From W0P28-013 sp963593685 (GTDB lineage Bacteria; Bacteroidota; Bacteroidia; Bacteroidales; Paludibacteraceae): a stretch of DNA of 14,154 nucleotides. The stretch is from assembly GCA_963593685.1 (NCBI GenBank), contig CAVBBP010000061.1, forward strand, positions 1 to 14,154, in the 5' to 3' direction. The notes under the pieces were generated by a model. It searched no databases. It saw nothing but the letters and a program-made list of their open reading frames with translations, and was not told where the DNA came from. Positions within the stretch are counted from its first letter, which is position 1, and every line of letters begins with the position of its first letter. This document shows, in pieces, positions 1-6,962 of this stretch. Both the position numbers and the translations under genes were made by a program.

Positions 1-70
1 AACCTGATTTTTGACACTCGCCGCCCAATGCCGTGTTCGCGTTCCGAAAAGCCGCAATCTTCAAATCTTC
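1..70 (-). repeat. Left arm of a 70-nt inverted repeat, cut by the window edge
   Basis: The reverse complement of this stretch matches 13981-14049. Positions 1-34 match 14016-14049 with no mismatch, and 48-70 match 13981-14003 with no mismatch. Only the 12-13 nt between the blocks differ. Positions 44-62 also match 9740-9758 exactly in inverted orientation, and the similarity there runs on to about 107. This is therefore a dispersed intergenic element with at least three copies. The arm begins at base 1, so its true outer end is not visible. Confidence 0.85.
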
Positions 71-198
71 CAATAATTAAATAATTGAAAATTAGATAAT
101 TAAAAAGTCTTTTGTCTTTATTCCTTACTCTTTATTCAAAAAAACTCACTCTTCTCGTAATAATTTATAGAAGCCACCTTTTGGTTTATTTCGCGCTG

Positions 199-206
199 CA
201 AAAGTA
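199..206 (-). promoter_or_regulatory. Possible leftward Bacteroidota promoter (-7 box)
   Basis: On the minus strand this reads TACTTTTG, which fits the TAnnTTTG -7 box and is followed by GC-rich sequence. No TTG lies 19-21 nt upstream; the nearest candidates give 17 or 23. It would drive a gene to the left of the window, away from panC. Otherwise 71-312 holds only AT-rich, repeat-like sequence; the 67-residue frame at 112-315 has low-complexity composition and no recognisable family. Confidence 0.3.
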
Positions 207-312
207 CAAGATTTTTTGCAAATCAACACCAACAAACACCACAGCAAAACAAAGAAAAGCGTCAAAAAACGCAAATTTTGCTACTAAATTTCACGATATT
301 CGTTTTATTTGC

Positions 313-320
313 TAACTTTG
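313..320 (+). promoter_or_regulatory. Promoter -7 box of panC
   Basis: TAACTTTG fits the Bacteroidota TAnnTTTG box and lies 26 nt before the panC ATG. The -33 element is weak: TTT at 289-291, spacing 21. Its position inside the longer reading frame that begins at 278 argues that translation starts at 347. Confidence 0.6.
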
Positions 321-346
321 CACGATTTTTCGAGTACTTTTTTGCC

Positions 347-1198
347 ATGCAAATTATCACTACCAAAAACGAACTTGCCCAGTGTGTGGCCGACTGCAAA
401 AAAGCGGGGCTGCGCATCGGTTTTGTGCCGACGATGGGCGCGCTGCACGATGGCCATTTGACGCTTGTGCGCCGAGCCGTGGCCGAAAACGACCGCTGTT
501 TTGTGAGCGTATTCGTCAATCCCACGCAATTCAACGACAAGAACGACCTTGCCAACTACCCACGCACGCTCGATGCCGACGCGCGTCTGCTCGAATCGGT
601 GGGGTGCGCCTATCTGTTTGCCCCGACGCCCGACGAGATGTACGATGCCGCCGAGATGGCTGCGCCGTTCGCATTCGACTTTGGCGGCCTCGACCAAGTG
701 ATGGAGGGCAAATTCCGTCCCGGACACTTCAACGGCGTGGTGCAGGTGGTGAGCAAACTGTTTCGCCTTGTGCAGCCCGACAAAGCCTATTTCGGCGAAA
801 AAGATTTTCAGCAATTAGCCATCATACGGCGCATGGTACAGGTGATGAATTTCCCCACCGAAATAGTGGGTTGCCCCATTGTGCGCGAACCAAGCGGACT
901 GGCGCTCAGTAGCCGCAACGCCCTGCTCACGCCCGAACAGCGACAAACCGCCACACACATTTCTGCCGTGCTGAAGGAAAGCACGCAATTTGCCCTCGAA
1001 ACCACGGTACACGAACTGCACGACGCTGTGGTGGCCGCCATCAACCGCAAAGACGACCTCGATGTGGAGTATTTCGACATCGTGAACGGCAATACACTGC
1101 AATCGGTCGAAAAATGGGACGATGCCGACTACATTGTGGGCTGTGTTACAGTCTATTGCGGCAAAATCCGACTCATCGACAATATCCGCTACAAATAA
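347..1198 (+). CDS. panC: Pantoate--beta-alanine ligase (pantothenate synthetase)
   Basis: This cytosolic enzyme condenses pantoate and beta-alanine with ATP, via pantoyl-adenylate, in the last step of pantothenate (vitamin B5) synthesis ahead of CoA. The 283-residue product has the usual family length. Visible motifs are PTMGALHDGH at residues 28-37 (the HxGH nucleotide-binding motif is H34-H37), VNPTQF at 57-62, GEKDFQQ at 150-156 and SGLALSSRN at 183-191, the KMSKS-like loop. The frame stays open back to 278, but the ATG at 347 aligns with the family N-terminus and lies downstream of a promoter box. The next gene begins 16 bp after the stop, so the two are probably one transcript. In Bacteroides, panD usually follows panC (from memory); it is not in this window. 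Confidence 0.97.
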   Translation: MQIITTKNELAQCVADCKKAGLRIGFVPTMGALHDGHLTLVRRAVAENDRCFVSVFVNPTQFNDKNDLANYPRTLDADARLLESVGCAYLFAPTPDEMYDAAEMAAPFAFDFGGLDQVMEGKFRPGHFNGVVQVVSKLFRLVQPDKAYFGEKDFQQLAIIRRMVQVMNFPTEIVGCPIVREPSGLALSSRNALLTPEQRQTATHISAVLKESTQFALETTVHELHDAVVAAINRKDDLDVEYFDIVNGNTLQSVEKWDDADYIVGCVTVYCGKIRLIDNIRYK

Positions 1199-1214
1199 CC
1201 ACCAAACGCACGAA

Positions 1215-1817
1215 ATGGTTCGACTCTACAACGAAAATCCAAACCCGAAAATCATTGCGCACATCGCCGAAATACTGCGCAACGGAGGCATCATCATCTA
1301 CCCAACCGACACCGTTTATGCCATCGGTTGCGATATGTACCAACCGCGCGCCATCGAAAAAATTTGTCGCTTCCGCGGCCTCGACCCACGCAAAGCGCAA
1401 CTCGCCATTGTCTGCCACGACCTGAGCAGCGTGAGCGAATACGCTCGCATCGACAACAGCACATTCAAACTGCTGAAACAGAATTTGCCCGGCGCGTTCA
1501 CATTCATTTTGCCAGGGAGCAACCGACTACCCAAACTATTCAAAGACCGCAAAACCATCGGCATACGCATACCCGACAACAACATTGTGCGTGCCATCAC
1601 CGCCGCGCTCGGCAACCCGCTGATGACCGCCTCTATCAAGGACAACGAACTGTCGGAATACGAAACCGACCCCGAACTGCTGCAAGAAAAATATGGCCAC
1701 ATGACCGACATCATCATCAACGGCGGCACAGGCGGCACAACGGCCTCGACCATAGTCGATTGCACTGGCGACGAACCGCAAATCACACGCCAAGGCGCAG
1801 GCGAACTCATCGTTTAA
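1215..1817 (+). CDS. Threonylcarbamoyl-AMP synthase, YciO/YrdC/Sua5 family
   Basis: Family members bind ATP, L-threonine and bicarbonate and make threonylcarbamoyl-AMP, the donor for the t6A37 modification of ANN-decoding tRNAs. The 200-residue product carries YPTDTVYAIG at 29-38, KICRFRGLDPRKAQLA around 49-64, LPGAFTFIL at 91-99 and GIRIPD at 116-121. The segments PLMTASIK (135-142), DIIINGG (165-171) and STIVDCTGDEP (178-188) look more like YciO than the compact TsaC form, so TsaC activity is likely but unproven. There is no Sua5 C-terminal domain. The ATG at 1215 is chosen because the family motif lies about 30 residues in and upstream codons overlap panC. It is probably translated from the panC message. 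Its stop is followed at once by a heptamer array. Confidence 0.93.
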   Translation: MVRLYNENPNPKIIAHIAEILRNGGIIIYPTDTVYAIGCDMYQPRAIEKICRFRGLDPRKAQLAIVCHDLSSVSEYARIDNSTFKLLKQNLPGAFTFILPGSNRLPKLFKDRKTIGIRIPDNNIVRAITAALGNPLMTASIKDNELSEYETDPELLQEKYGHMTDIIINGGTGGTTASTIVDCTGDEPQITRQGAGELIV

Positions 1818-1845
1818 GTGAGGAGTGAGGAGTGAGGAGTGAGGA
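1818..1845 (+). repeat. Four tandem copies of GTGAGGA directly after a stop codon
   Basis: GTGAGGA is repeated four times at a 7-nt period, beginning on the base after the TAA of the preceding gene. It is followed by AATTTTTTTAGCGAG. Similar GAGGAATTTTTT strings recur at 3640-3651 and 9681-9692, and TTTTTTAGCGAG follows the parE stop at 9418. Further weak tandem units (GTGTATAAA, GTAGAAA) fill the sequence to 1912. Confidence 0.85.
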
Positions 1846-1914
1846 ATTTTTTTAGCGAGAAAGTGTGAAAGTGTATAAAGTGTATAAAGAGGAAAGTAGA
1901 AAGTAGAAAGTGGC

Positions 1915-1947
1915 TTTCCCCCTTCGGGGGAAACGGGAAAGGGGGCT
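1915..1947 (+). repeat. C/G-rich hairpin repeat, copy 1
   Basis: TTTCCCCC (1915-1922) pairs with GGGGGAAA (1926-1933) around a TTC loop, followed by CGGGAAAGGGGGCT. The inverted form of the whole block resembles 13791-13821, so it is a dispersed element. It could act as a terminator for the panC operon, but no T-run follows the stem. Confidence 0.6.
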
Positions 1948-1952
1948 ATAAC

Positions 1953-2020
1953 TCTGAAACTTTGAAACCTGAAACTTGAAACCGCGCGAAGCGCGAGAAA
2001 ACTTACTTGCGAAACGACAA
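1953..2020 (+). repeat. Composite repeat: CTGAAA-type heptamers plus a conserved 39-nt unit, copy 1
   Basis: A run of CTGAAAC/TTGAAAC heptamers leads into a 39-nt unit at 1982-2020 that matches 9790-9828 with two mismatches. The unit opens with the palindrome CGCGCGAAGCGCG, continues with AAAACTTACTTGCGAAAC and ends in ACAA. Both copies lie upstream of a + strand gene, here 116 bp and there 29 bp before the ATG. Confidence 0.85.
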
Positions 2021-2064
2021 GGCAATTCATAAAAGTTCCTTTAACGAACAAAATTGAAAAAAAA

Positions 2065-2094
2065 TTGTCGAACGATAAAAATTTTGTATATTTG
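2065..2094 (+). promoter_or_regulatory. Consensus Bacteroidota promoter of the 2137 gene
   Basis: TTG at 2065-2067, a 19-nt spacer and TATATTTG at 2087-2094 match TTG-N19-TAnnTTTG fully. The -7 box lies 42 nt before the ATG at 2137, leaving a short A-rich leader without a Shine-Dalgarno sequence. Confidence 0.85.
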
Positions 2095-2136
2095 CACACT
2101 CTATTTTTATAAACAAACCACAAAAAACTACCGAAT

Positions 2137-2820
2137 ATGAAACACGCCATCAGAATCACACTCGTGATTGCCATCGCCTTTTTGGCCTACATCTGCGTGA
2201 TGAGCATCATTACGCCAATTCGTTTCGACAACATACGCGCCGCACGCGAAAAAGCCGTCATTGCGCGACTGATAAACATACGCAAAGCGCAAATCGAGTT
2301 CAAAGACCAAAACGGCCACTACACCGCCAGTTGCGACACACTCGTCGATTTCATAAAAAATGGCAAAATGCCCGTGGTGCTGAAAGAAGGCACGCTCACC
2401 GACGAACAACTGCAAAACGGTCTTACCGAAGCCAAAGCCCTGAAAATTGTGAAATCGGGCAACAAAAAAGAGATTGCCGCCAATGGCCTCGAAGGTTTCC
2501 GCCGCGACACATCGTATGTGAGCGTTTACGAAAGCCTCTTTGCTAACGACTTGAAAGAGGATCAAATCGACCAAATCGTGGTTGTGCCTTTCTCCAACGG
2601 ACAAAAGTTCGAGATGGAAACGGCCTCGCACACCAACGCTGCGTCGGGCATTGTCATTCCGCTGTTCGAGGCACGTGCGCCGTACGATATGTACCTGAGC
2701 GACCTCGACCGCCAAGAGTTGATAAACTTGAAAGACGAGAAAAAACAACTCGAAAAATATCCTGGCTTGAAAGTCGGCTCGATACAAGAACCGAACAACA
2801 ACGCTGGCAACTGGGAATAA
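2137..2820 (+). CDS. Conserved hypothetical membrane-anchored protein, pseudopilin-like N-terminus
   Basis: The 227-residue product has one hydrophobic segment at about residues 6-26, then an acidic/basic helical stretch (residues 29-55) with RKAQIEFKDQNGHY at about 49-62. That layout, one N-terminal helix followed by a helix leading into 'xxY..NG.Y', recalls type II secretion or type IV pseudopilins. There is no clear prepilin peptidase site (Gly before a Phe/Met with Glu at +5), so processing is doubtful. The C-terminus, PGLKVGSIQEPNNNAGNWE, resembles a Bacteroidales family of unknown function that I recall but cannot name. The body is probably periplasmic. It has its own strong promoter. 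I assign no function. Confidence 0.85.
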   Translation: MKHAIRITLVIAIAFLAYICVMSIITPIRFDNIRAAREKAVIARLINIRKAQIEFKDQNGHYTASCDTLVDFIKNGKMPVVLKEGTLTDEQLQNGLTEAKALKIVKSGNKKEIAANGLEGFRRDTSYVSVYESLFANDLKEDQIDQIVVVPFSNGQKFEMETASHTNAASGIVIPLFEARAPYDMYLSDLDRQELINLKDEKKQLEKYPGLKVGSIQEPNNNAGNWE

Positions 2821-2824
2821 AAAT

Positions 2825-2888
2825 CTGGGAATCCCCATCAGATACAAGAAATTGCTGATTGTGCCAGTCGCAGTCGGCGTTTTGGGGT
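2825..2888 (+). other. Coding-like stretch after the 2137 gene, possible gene remnant
   Basis: Directly after the TAA at 2820, the frame beginning at 2825 reads LGIPIRYKKLLIVPVAVGVL and then GLMS before a stop inside the next repeat array. This resembles the basic-then-hydrophobic start of a membrane protein. It has the base composition of a gene rather than of the repeat gaps, but no normal start codon. It could be a truncated gene or chance. Confidence 0.2.
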
Positions 2889-2941
2889 TGATGAGTTGAT
2901 TAGTTGATGAGTTGATAAGTTTAACGCATTAGGGAAAGTCT
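2889..2941 (+). repeat. Octamer array and 39-nt dispersed repeat, copy 1
   Basis: GATGAGTT-type units at an 8-nt period lead into a unit at 2903-2941 that matches 7404-7442 with two mismatches. It contains GTTGATGAGTTGATAAG followed by TTTAACGCATT. Copy 2 lies between ssrA and parE. Confidence 0.85.
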
Positions 2942-2951
2942 TCGGATTTCT

Positions 2952-3001
2952 GGTTTCTAGTTTCTAGTTTCTAGTTTTTCAAAATTGCTGCCGCAATTTT
3001 G
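2952..3001 (+). repeat. TTTCTAG heptamers followed by a small hairpin
   Basis: GTTTCTA units repeat at a 7-nt period over 2952-2979. CAAAATTGC (2980-2988) then pairs with GCAATTTTG (2993-3001) around a TGCC loop. The stem ends in T residues and could terminate the 2137 transcript, although it lies 160 nt downstream. Confidence 0.5.
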
Positions 3002-3033
3002 TTTCTAAGTTTCCATTGTTCCTAATGATTACA

Positions 3034-3079
3034 TTTGAAATTTGAAATTTGAAATTCTGAAATTCTGAAATTCTGAAAT
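3034..3079 (+). repeat. TGAAATT / TCTGAAAT tandem array ending 4 nt before rsmD
   Basis: TTGAAAT repeats at a 7-nt period, then the unit grows to the 8-nt TCTGAAAT. The array stops only four bases before the rsmD ATG, so it occupies the place of the ribosome binding site. No Shine-Dalgarno sequence is seen there. The same unit recurs before 3780 and, inverted, near 13475-13500. Confidence 0.85.
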
Positions 3080-3083
3080 CGGA

Positions 3084-3614
3084 ATGCGTATTGTTAGCGG
3101 AAAATTTAGGGGGCGACATTTGACACCGCCAAGCAATATCACGGCGCGCCCCACCACCGACTTTGCCAAAGAGAGCCTGTTCAATGTGCTGGCGGGCTAT
3201 CTCGACTTGGACGGTGCCACTGCGCTCGACCTTTTTTCGGGAACGGGCAGCATTAGTTTCGAATGTGTGTCGCGCGGTTGCAGGCATGTGAGCGGCGTGG
3301 AGATGAGCGAACGCCACATCGCCTTTATCAAAAAAACGGCCGCCGAACTCAAAATCGACAACCTGCGCATCTACCGCAGCGATGTGTTCCGCTTTCTCGA
3401 TGTGAACGCCGAAATGTTCGACTTTATCTTTGCCGACCCGCCCTACCAAATGCCCGAAATAGCCGAGATTCCCGACCGCATTTTTGCCAAAAACCGACTG
3501 CGCACGGACGGCATTTTTGTACTCGAACACGGCAAAAACAACAGTTTCGACACACATCCGCACTTTGTCGAGCACCGCAACTACGGCAATGTGCATTTCA
3601 GTTTTTTCAAATAG
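3084..3614 (+). CDS. rsmD: 16S rRNA (guanine(966)-N2)-methyltransferase RsmD
   Basis: This enzyme transfers a methyl group from S-adenosylmethionine to N2 of G966 in 16S rRNA during 30S assembly. The 176-residue protein is a normal-length RsmD. It opens with RIVSGKFRGRHL (residues 2-13) and ARPTTDFAKESLFNVL (21-36). The SAM-binding motif is LDLFSGTGSI (48-57), and the catalytic motif of N-methylating Rossmann enzymes is DPPY (118-121). The start is fixed by the family opening motif. The gap before it (2821-3083) is almost all repeat, with no TAnnTTTG promoter. In other Bacteroidales, from memory, rsmD often lies near parE; here an exported protein and ssrA separate them. Confidence 0.96.
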   Translation: MRIVSGKFRGRHLTPPSNITARPTTDFAKESLFNVLAGYLDLDGATALDLFSGTGSISFECVSRGCRHVSGVEMSERHIAFIKKTAAELKIDNLRIYRSDVFRFLDVNAEMFDFIFADPPYQMPEIAEIPDRIFAKNRLRTDGIFVLEHGKNNSFDTHPHFVEHRNYGNVHFSFFK

Positions 3615-3827
3615 GGGGACTTCTTATTGCGAGAAGAGGGAGGAATTTTTTAGTGGAAAGTGTATAAAGTGGAAAGTAAAAAGTTTTTCATTTGAAGATT
3701 TGAAAATTTGAAGATTTGAAAATTAAGGCGTTTCGGCTACCGCAATTTGAAATCTGAAATCTGAAATTTGAAATTATTTCTCCCGCACGACGAGAAAAAT
3801 CGCCCATCAATAAAAAAAGGACTTTTT
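3615..3827 (+). repeat. Repeat-filled gap between rsmD and the exported repeat protein
   Basis: GAGGGAGGAATTTTTTAG (3636-3653) matches strings after other stop codons. It is followed by GTGTATAAAGTGGAAAG, GATTTGAAAA octamers (3694-3722), TTTCGGCTACCGCAA (3731-3745, shared with 9753-9767) and TCTGAAA/TTTGAAA units to about 3777. No TAnnTTTG promoter is visible. The last 50 nt are an ordinary leader with AAAAAAAGGA ending 6 nt before the ATG at 3828. Confidence 0.65.
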
Positions 3828-6800
3828 ATGAAAAAAATCATCGTTTTGGCAATCATGGGCTTGGCGGTCTGTGGTCTGCAAGCACGGCAATTGGGTTCGC
3901 TGCCTGCGAAATTCAAAGTGGCCGATGGAAAATATGTCTATTTTTCGAAAGGCAACCTGCAATACGCCCGAAAGAGCAACACATGGTCGTTTGCCGAACG
4001 ACAATACGATGTCATCGGTAATGCCAACATCAGCGATGGCGCGCTGGCCGACACGATAGACCTCTTCGGCTGGAGTAGCGACGGCAACTCCGTTACACAA
4101 TGGGGCGCAAGCGTATCGACCGACAACTCGCTATTCAGCGGCAACTTTTCGGAATGGGGCAACAACGCCATCAGCAATGGCGGAAACACCGCCAAACAGT
4201 GGCGCACGCTCACATCTGATGAGTGGCAATATCTGTTCAAGCACACTCGCTGGACGGTGGGACATGTGGCTGGCGCACTCGGATTCATCTTGCTTCCCGA
4301 CGGAGTTTCTGCGCCATCGGGCATTACCATAAATATCGTCGGCACAGGGAGTTTGACCGAAAGTACGAAAACATATACGCTCGACGATGCGAACAATTAC
4401 ACCGAATCCGAGTTTGCACAACTGCAAAAATTGGGAGTCGTGTTTCTGCCGTGCGGCTACCGCAACGGTACGACCGTAACCACATCGAACGGAGGCTACT
4501 ATTGGTCGGCCAGCGCGCAAAGCACCACCCAAGCCAAACACATTCAATTCGGAGAGACAAGCGCAAACTTTGGTGCCTCGGCCAACCGCTACATGGGCTG
4601 CTATGTGCGGCTCGTGCAAGACGACAAAGCCAATGTCAAACCACTTCCCGGCAAATTTGAGTTGAGCGACGGAACAAAAATCGCTTTTGCAACGGGCAAC
4701 CTAACCTACGACCCCACAACAAATGCCTATGCGCCAGCCACAAACCAATACGATTACCTTGGCGTGGCAACTGGAAAACGCGATTTGCTGCACCCCGATT
4801 TAGGCGAACTCAATTTCTGCGAATACAAATGGCGCACACCGTCCATCGACGAATGGACATATCTGTTCCAGCACTACCCTTGGACCATGGCAAAAGTAAA
4901 CGGAGTTTACGGCTTCATGCTGTTGCCCAAAAACTTTCAGACACCGACAGGACTCACCGTAGCGCTAATCAGCCAAGGCGGCTATAACGGCAACACAGCA
5001 ACATTTAATGCCAGCGTGTACGCCAACAACAACTATACCGCCACCCAGTTTGCGCAACTGCAAACCGCTGGTGCCGTGTTCCTGCCCTTTGCAGGCGAAT
5101 CGTACGACACAGGAGAATACAGCACGGCAACAAATGTGGGTACAAAGGGTCTTTACTGGTCATCAACACTTTACGTATCTAGTATATATTGTTATTGCGA
5201 CTTTCAAAAAGAGTCGGTAAACTTGACACAGCATAATACCAATGGATTTCTTTTAGCCATTCGGAACATCGTAGCATATCACTCGGTTAACATCAACCAG
5301 ACCGTTCACGGCACAGTGTCGGTATCGGAAACCGAGTTTCCAGCGGGCGAAACCGTTACATTGGACATAAAACCCGACGATGGCTACAGGGTTGGAGTCA
5401 TCTCGCTAAAAAGCGGCAACCAAACAACTACCATCACAAGCAACGAATTTACCATGCCCAATGGCGATGTTACCGTGTCGGTGCTATTTGTGTCAACCGA
5501 TATGCCCACGGGTATGAATTTAGTAACCCTCGTTACCGAAGACGACAATGTACTCTACAAATACAGGAGTGTTGCAGAAAATACCAGTATTACAGTTAAA
5601 CACACCTCCTCTTCTGTCTATGAAGACCGTACATGGACTAATCCTGGGATTGGTAGTATTATGCCTGAGACTGTTTATATGTATCTCTATATCTTTCACG
5701 ACGAAAACTACAAAGTAATCAAAACAGAGGTTGAGACCGTAGATGGTTCGCAAATTGCCACACACGGGAGCGAAAGTTTCGAATTTACCATGCCAGCCGC
5801 ACCTGTAGTCATCAAAGTTACCTGCCAGCGTCTGTACAAAATCGGCAAAACCATCGAAGGTCAAGGCAACCTGTCCGGCAATAGCACCGCCACCGAAGGC
5901 GAAACCGTTACACTCACCGCCACACCAGCCGCAGGCTACGAATTGAGCCAACTTTCGGCAGAGCAGCAAGACGGCACGCCCATCGAAATAAACAATTCGC
6001 AACTGACAATGCCAGCAAGCGACATAACGGTTACCGCTCGTTTTACGCCCATCGACTATAACATCACCATCGAATCGGACGAGGCGAAAGGCAGCGTTTC
6101 AGCAAGTCAAACCACCGCCCACATCAACGACAAGATAAAAATAACCGTCGTTCCCGAAACGGGCTATGCCGCCACAGAGATACATGTTTGGCAGGGCGAA
6201 ACGGAGATTACGCTGACCGACAGTGCGTTTGTCATGCCCGCTGGCGATGTTACCATATCGGTAGTTTGGGCAAGAATCCTCACCATCACTGTCAATCCAT
6301 CGACGCACGGCACAGTTTCGGCGCAGCCAACCGCCAACGAAGGCGATAGCATCACCATAAAAATCGAACCCGACTTGGGCTACGAACTCGACAATTTGAT
6401 AGTGCTGAGCGGCAGTTCGCGGCTTACGGTTACAGATGGGCGGTTCAAGATGCCTGCAAGCAATGTGTCCATCTACGCCAAATTCCGACCGATATATTAC
6501 ACCATCACCATCGAGCCAACCGACAATGGAATCGTTACTGCCAATTCGACGCAGGGCAAAATAGGCGACCTTGTAACATTGGAAATCCAGCCCGAACAAG
6601 GTTTTGTGTTGAGCCAACTGTTCGTTTTCGCTGGCGACGAGTTGATCGCAGTAACCAACAACCAATTTGTCATGCCAGCCAGCGATGTCAGCGTTACGGC
6701 ATGGTTCGACGAAGGTACAGCCACGGCATTAGACCCCAGCAAATCAAACGACAGCGGCGTCACCGTGCAGAAAATAATCCGTAACGGCCAAGTGCTGATA

Positions 6801-6851
6801 TTGCGCGACGGAAAGACATACACTCTGTTTGGCATCGAGATTAAGGACTAA
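3828..6851 (+). CDS. Exported protein with two lectin-like modules and six InlB-like beta repeats
   Basis: The 1007-residue product starts with a signal peptide (MKKIIVLAIMGLAVCGLQA, cut near residue 19). Two related modules follow. Module 1 is about 21-262 with WRTLTSDEWQYLF and YYWSASAQ. Module 2 is about 269-480 with WRTPSIDEWTYLF and LYWSSTLY. The pattern WRTxxxDEWxYLF...YWS..., ending in a xxRxV strand, resembles the C-type-lectin or Fibrobacter-paralogous type of surface domain. Six beta repeats of about 75 residues begin near 484, 562, 667, 742, 816 and 889. Each pairs a GxVxxxxxxxxxGDxVTLxxxPxxGY part with a FxMPxxDVxVxAxF end, as in divergent InlB B-repeats; the second is longer and divergent. 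A short tail (966-1007) with NGQVLILRDGKTY resembles degenerate export tails of Bacteroidales proteins. It is probably a surface adhesin. A TTG at 3768 also opens the frame, but 3828 has the signal peptide and a purine-rich leader. Confidence 0.88.
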   Translation: MKKIIVLAIMGLAVCGLQARQLGSLPAKFKVADGKYVYFSKGNLQYARKSNTWSFAERQYDVIGNANISDGALADTIDLFGWSSDGNSVTQWGASVSTDNSLFSGNFSEWGNNAISNGGNTAKQWRTLTSDEWQYLFKHTRWTVGHVAGALGFILLPDGVSAPSGITINIVGTGSLTESTKTYTLDDANNYTESEFAQLQKLGVVFLPCGYRNGTTVTTSNGGYYWSASAQSTTQAKHIQFGETSANFGASANRYMGCYVRLVQDDKANVKPLPGKFELSDGTKIAFATGNLTYDPTTNAYAPATNQYDYLGVATGKRDLLHPDLGELNFCEYKWRTPSIDEWTYLFQHYPWTMAKVNGVYGFMLLPKNFQTPTGLTVALISQGGYNGNTATFNASVYANNNYTATQFAQLQTAGAVFLPFAGESYDTGEYSTATNVGTKGLYWSSTLYVSSIYCYCDFQKESVNLTQHNTNGFLLAIRNIVAYHSVNINQTVHGTVSVSETEFPAGETVTLDIKPDDGYRVGVISLKSGNQTTTITSNEFTMPNGDVTVSVLFVSTDMPTGMNLVTLVTEDDNVLYKYRSVAENTSITVKHTSSSVYEDRTWTNPGIGSIMPETVYMYLYIFHDENYKVIKTEVETVDGSQIATHGSESFEFTMPAAPVVIKVTCQRLYKIGKTIEGQGNLSGNSTATEGETVTLTATPAAGYELSQLSAEQQDGTPIEINNSQLTMPASDITVTARFTPIDYNITIESDEAKGSVSASQTTAHINDKIKITVVPETGYAATEIHVWQGETEITLTDSAFVMPAGDVTISVVWARILTITVNPSTHGTVSAQPTANEGDSITIKIEPDLGYELDNLIVLSGSSRLTVTDGRFKMPASNVSIYAKFRPIYYTITIEPTDNGIVTANSTQGKIGDLVTLEIQPEQGFVLSQLFVFAGDELIAVTNNQFVMPASDVSVTAWFDEGTATALDPSKSNDSGVTVQKIIRNGQVLILRDGKTYTLFGIEIKD

Positions 6852-6884
6852 TCCGCACTTCGTCGTACACCTGTTGAAAAAAAT

Positions 6885-6918
6885 AAGCCGAAGCGGTTAC
6901 TCGTTTTCGGCTTTTTTT
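6885..6918 (+). terminator. Intrinsic terminator after the exported repeat protein
   Basis: AAGCCGAA (6885-6892) pairs with TTCGGCTT (6906-6913) around a 13-nt loop, and the T-run extends to 6918. It lies 33 nt after the stop at 6851 and runs directly into the ssrA promoter. Confidence 0.8.
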
Positions 6919-6928
6919 CGTATCTTTG
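6897..6928 (+). promoter_or_regulatory. Promoter of ssrA
   Basis: TATCTTTG (6921-6928) fits TAnnTTTG and is followed by CA. The -33 element is weak: TTA at 6897-6899, spacing 21, inside the terminator loop. Transcription would start near 6936, about 27 nt before mature tmRNA. Confidence 0.7.
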
Positions 6929-6962
6929 CACATTGGAAAATGCACAAACATTTCCGCATTCT

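Noticed and set aside
112..315. 67-residue plus-strand frame at the left end
   Set aside because: Low-complexity, no family features, and it runs into the panC promoter.
278..346. Upstream TTG start of panC
   Set aside because: The panC promoter box (313-320) lies inside the extension, and the 283-residue form has the family length.
3034..3079. CRISPR array
   Set aside because: Units are 7-8 bp without spacers and no cas genes are present.
3768..3827. TTG start giving a 20-residue extension of the exported repeat protein
   Set aside because: The extension covers repeat sequence and would bury the signal peptide; the ATG at 3828 has the lysine-rich start and a purine-rich leader.
3828..5280. 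Active diversity-generating retroelement
   Set aside because: The lectin-like YWS segments fit a target, but no reverse transcriptase or template repeat lies in the window.
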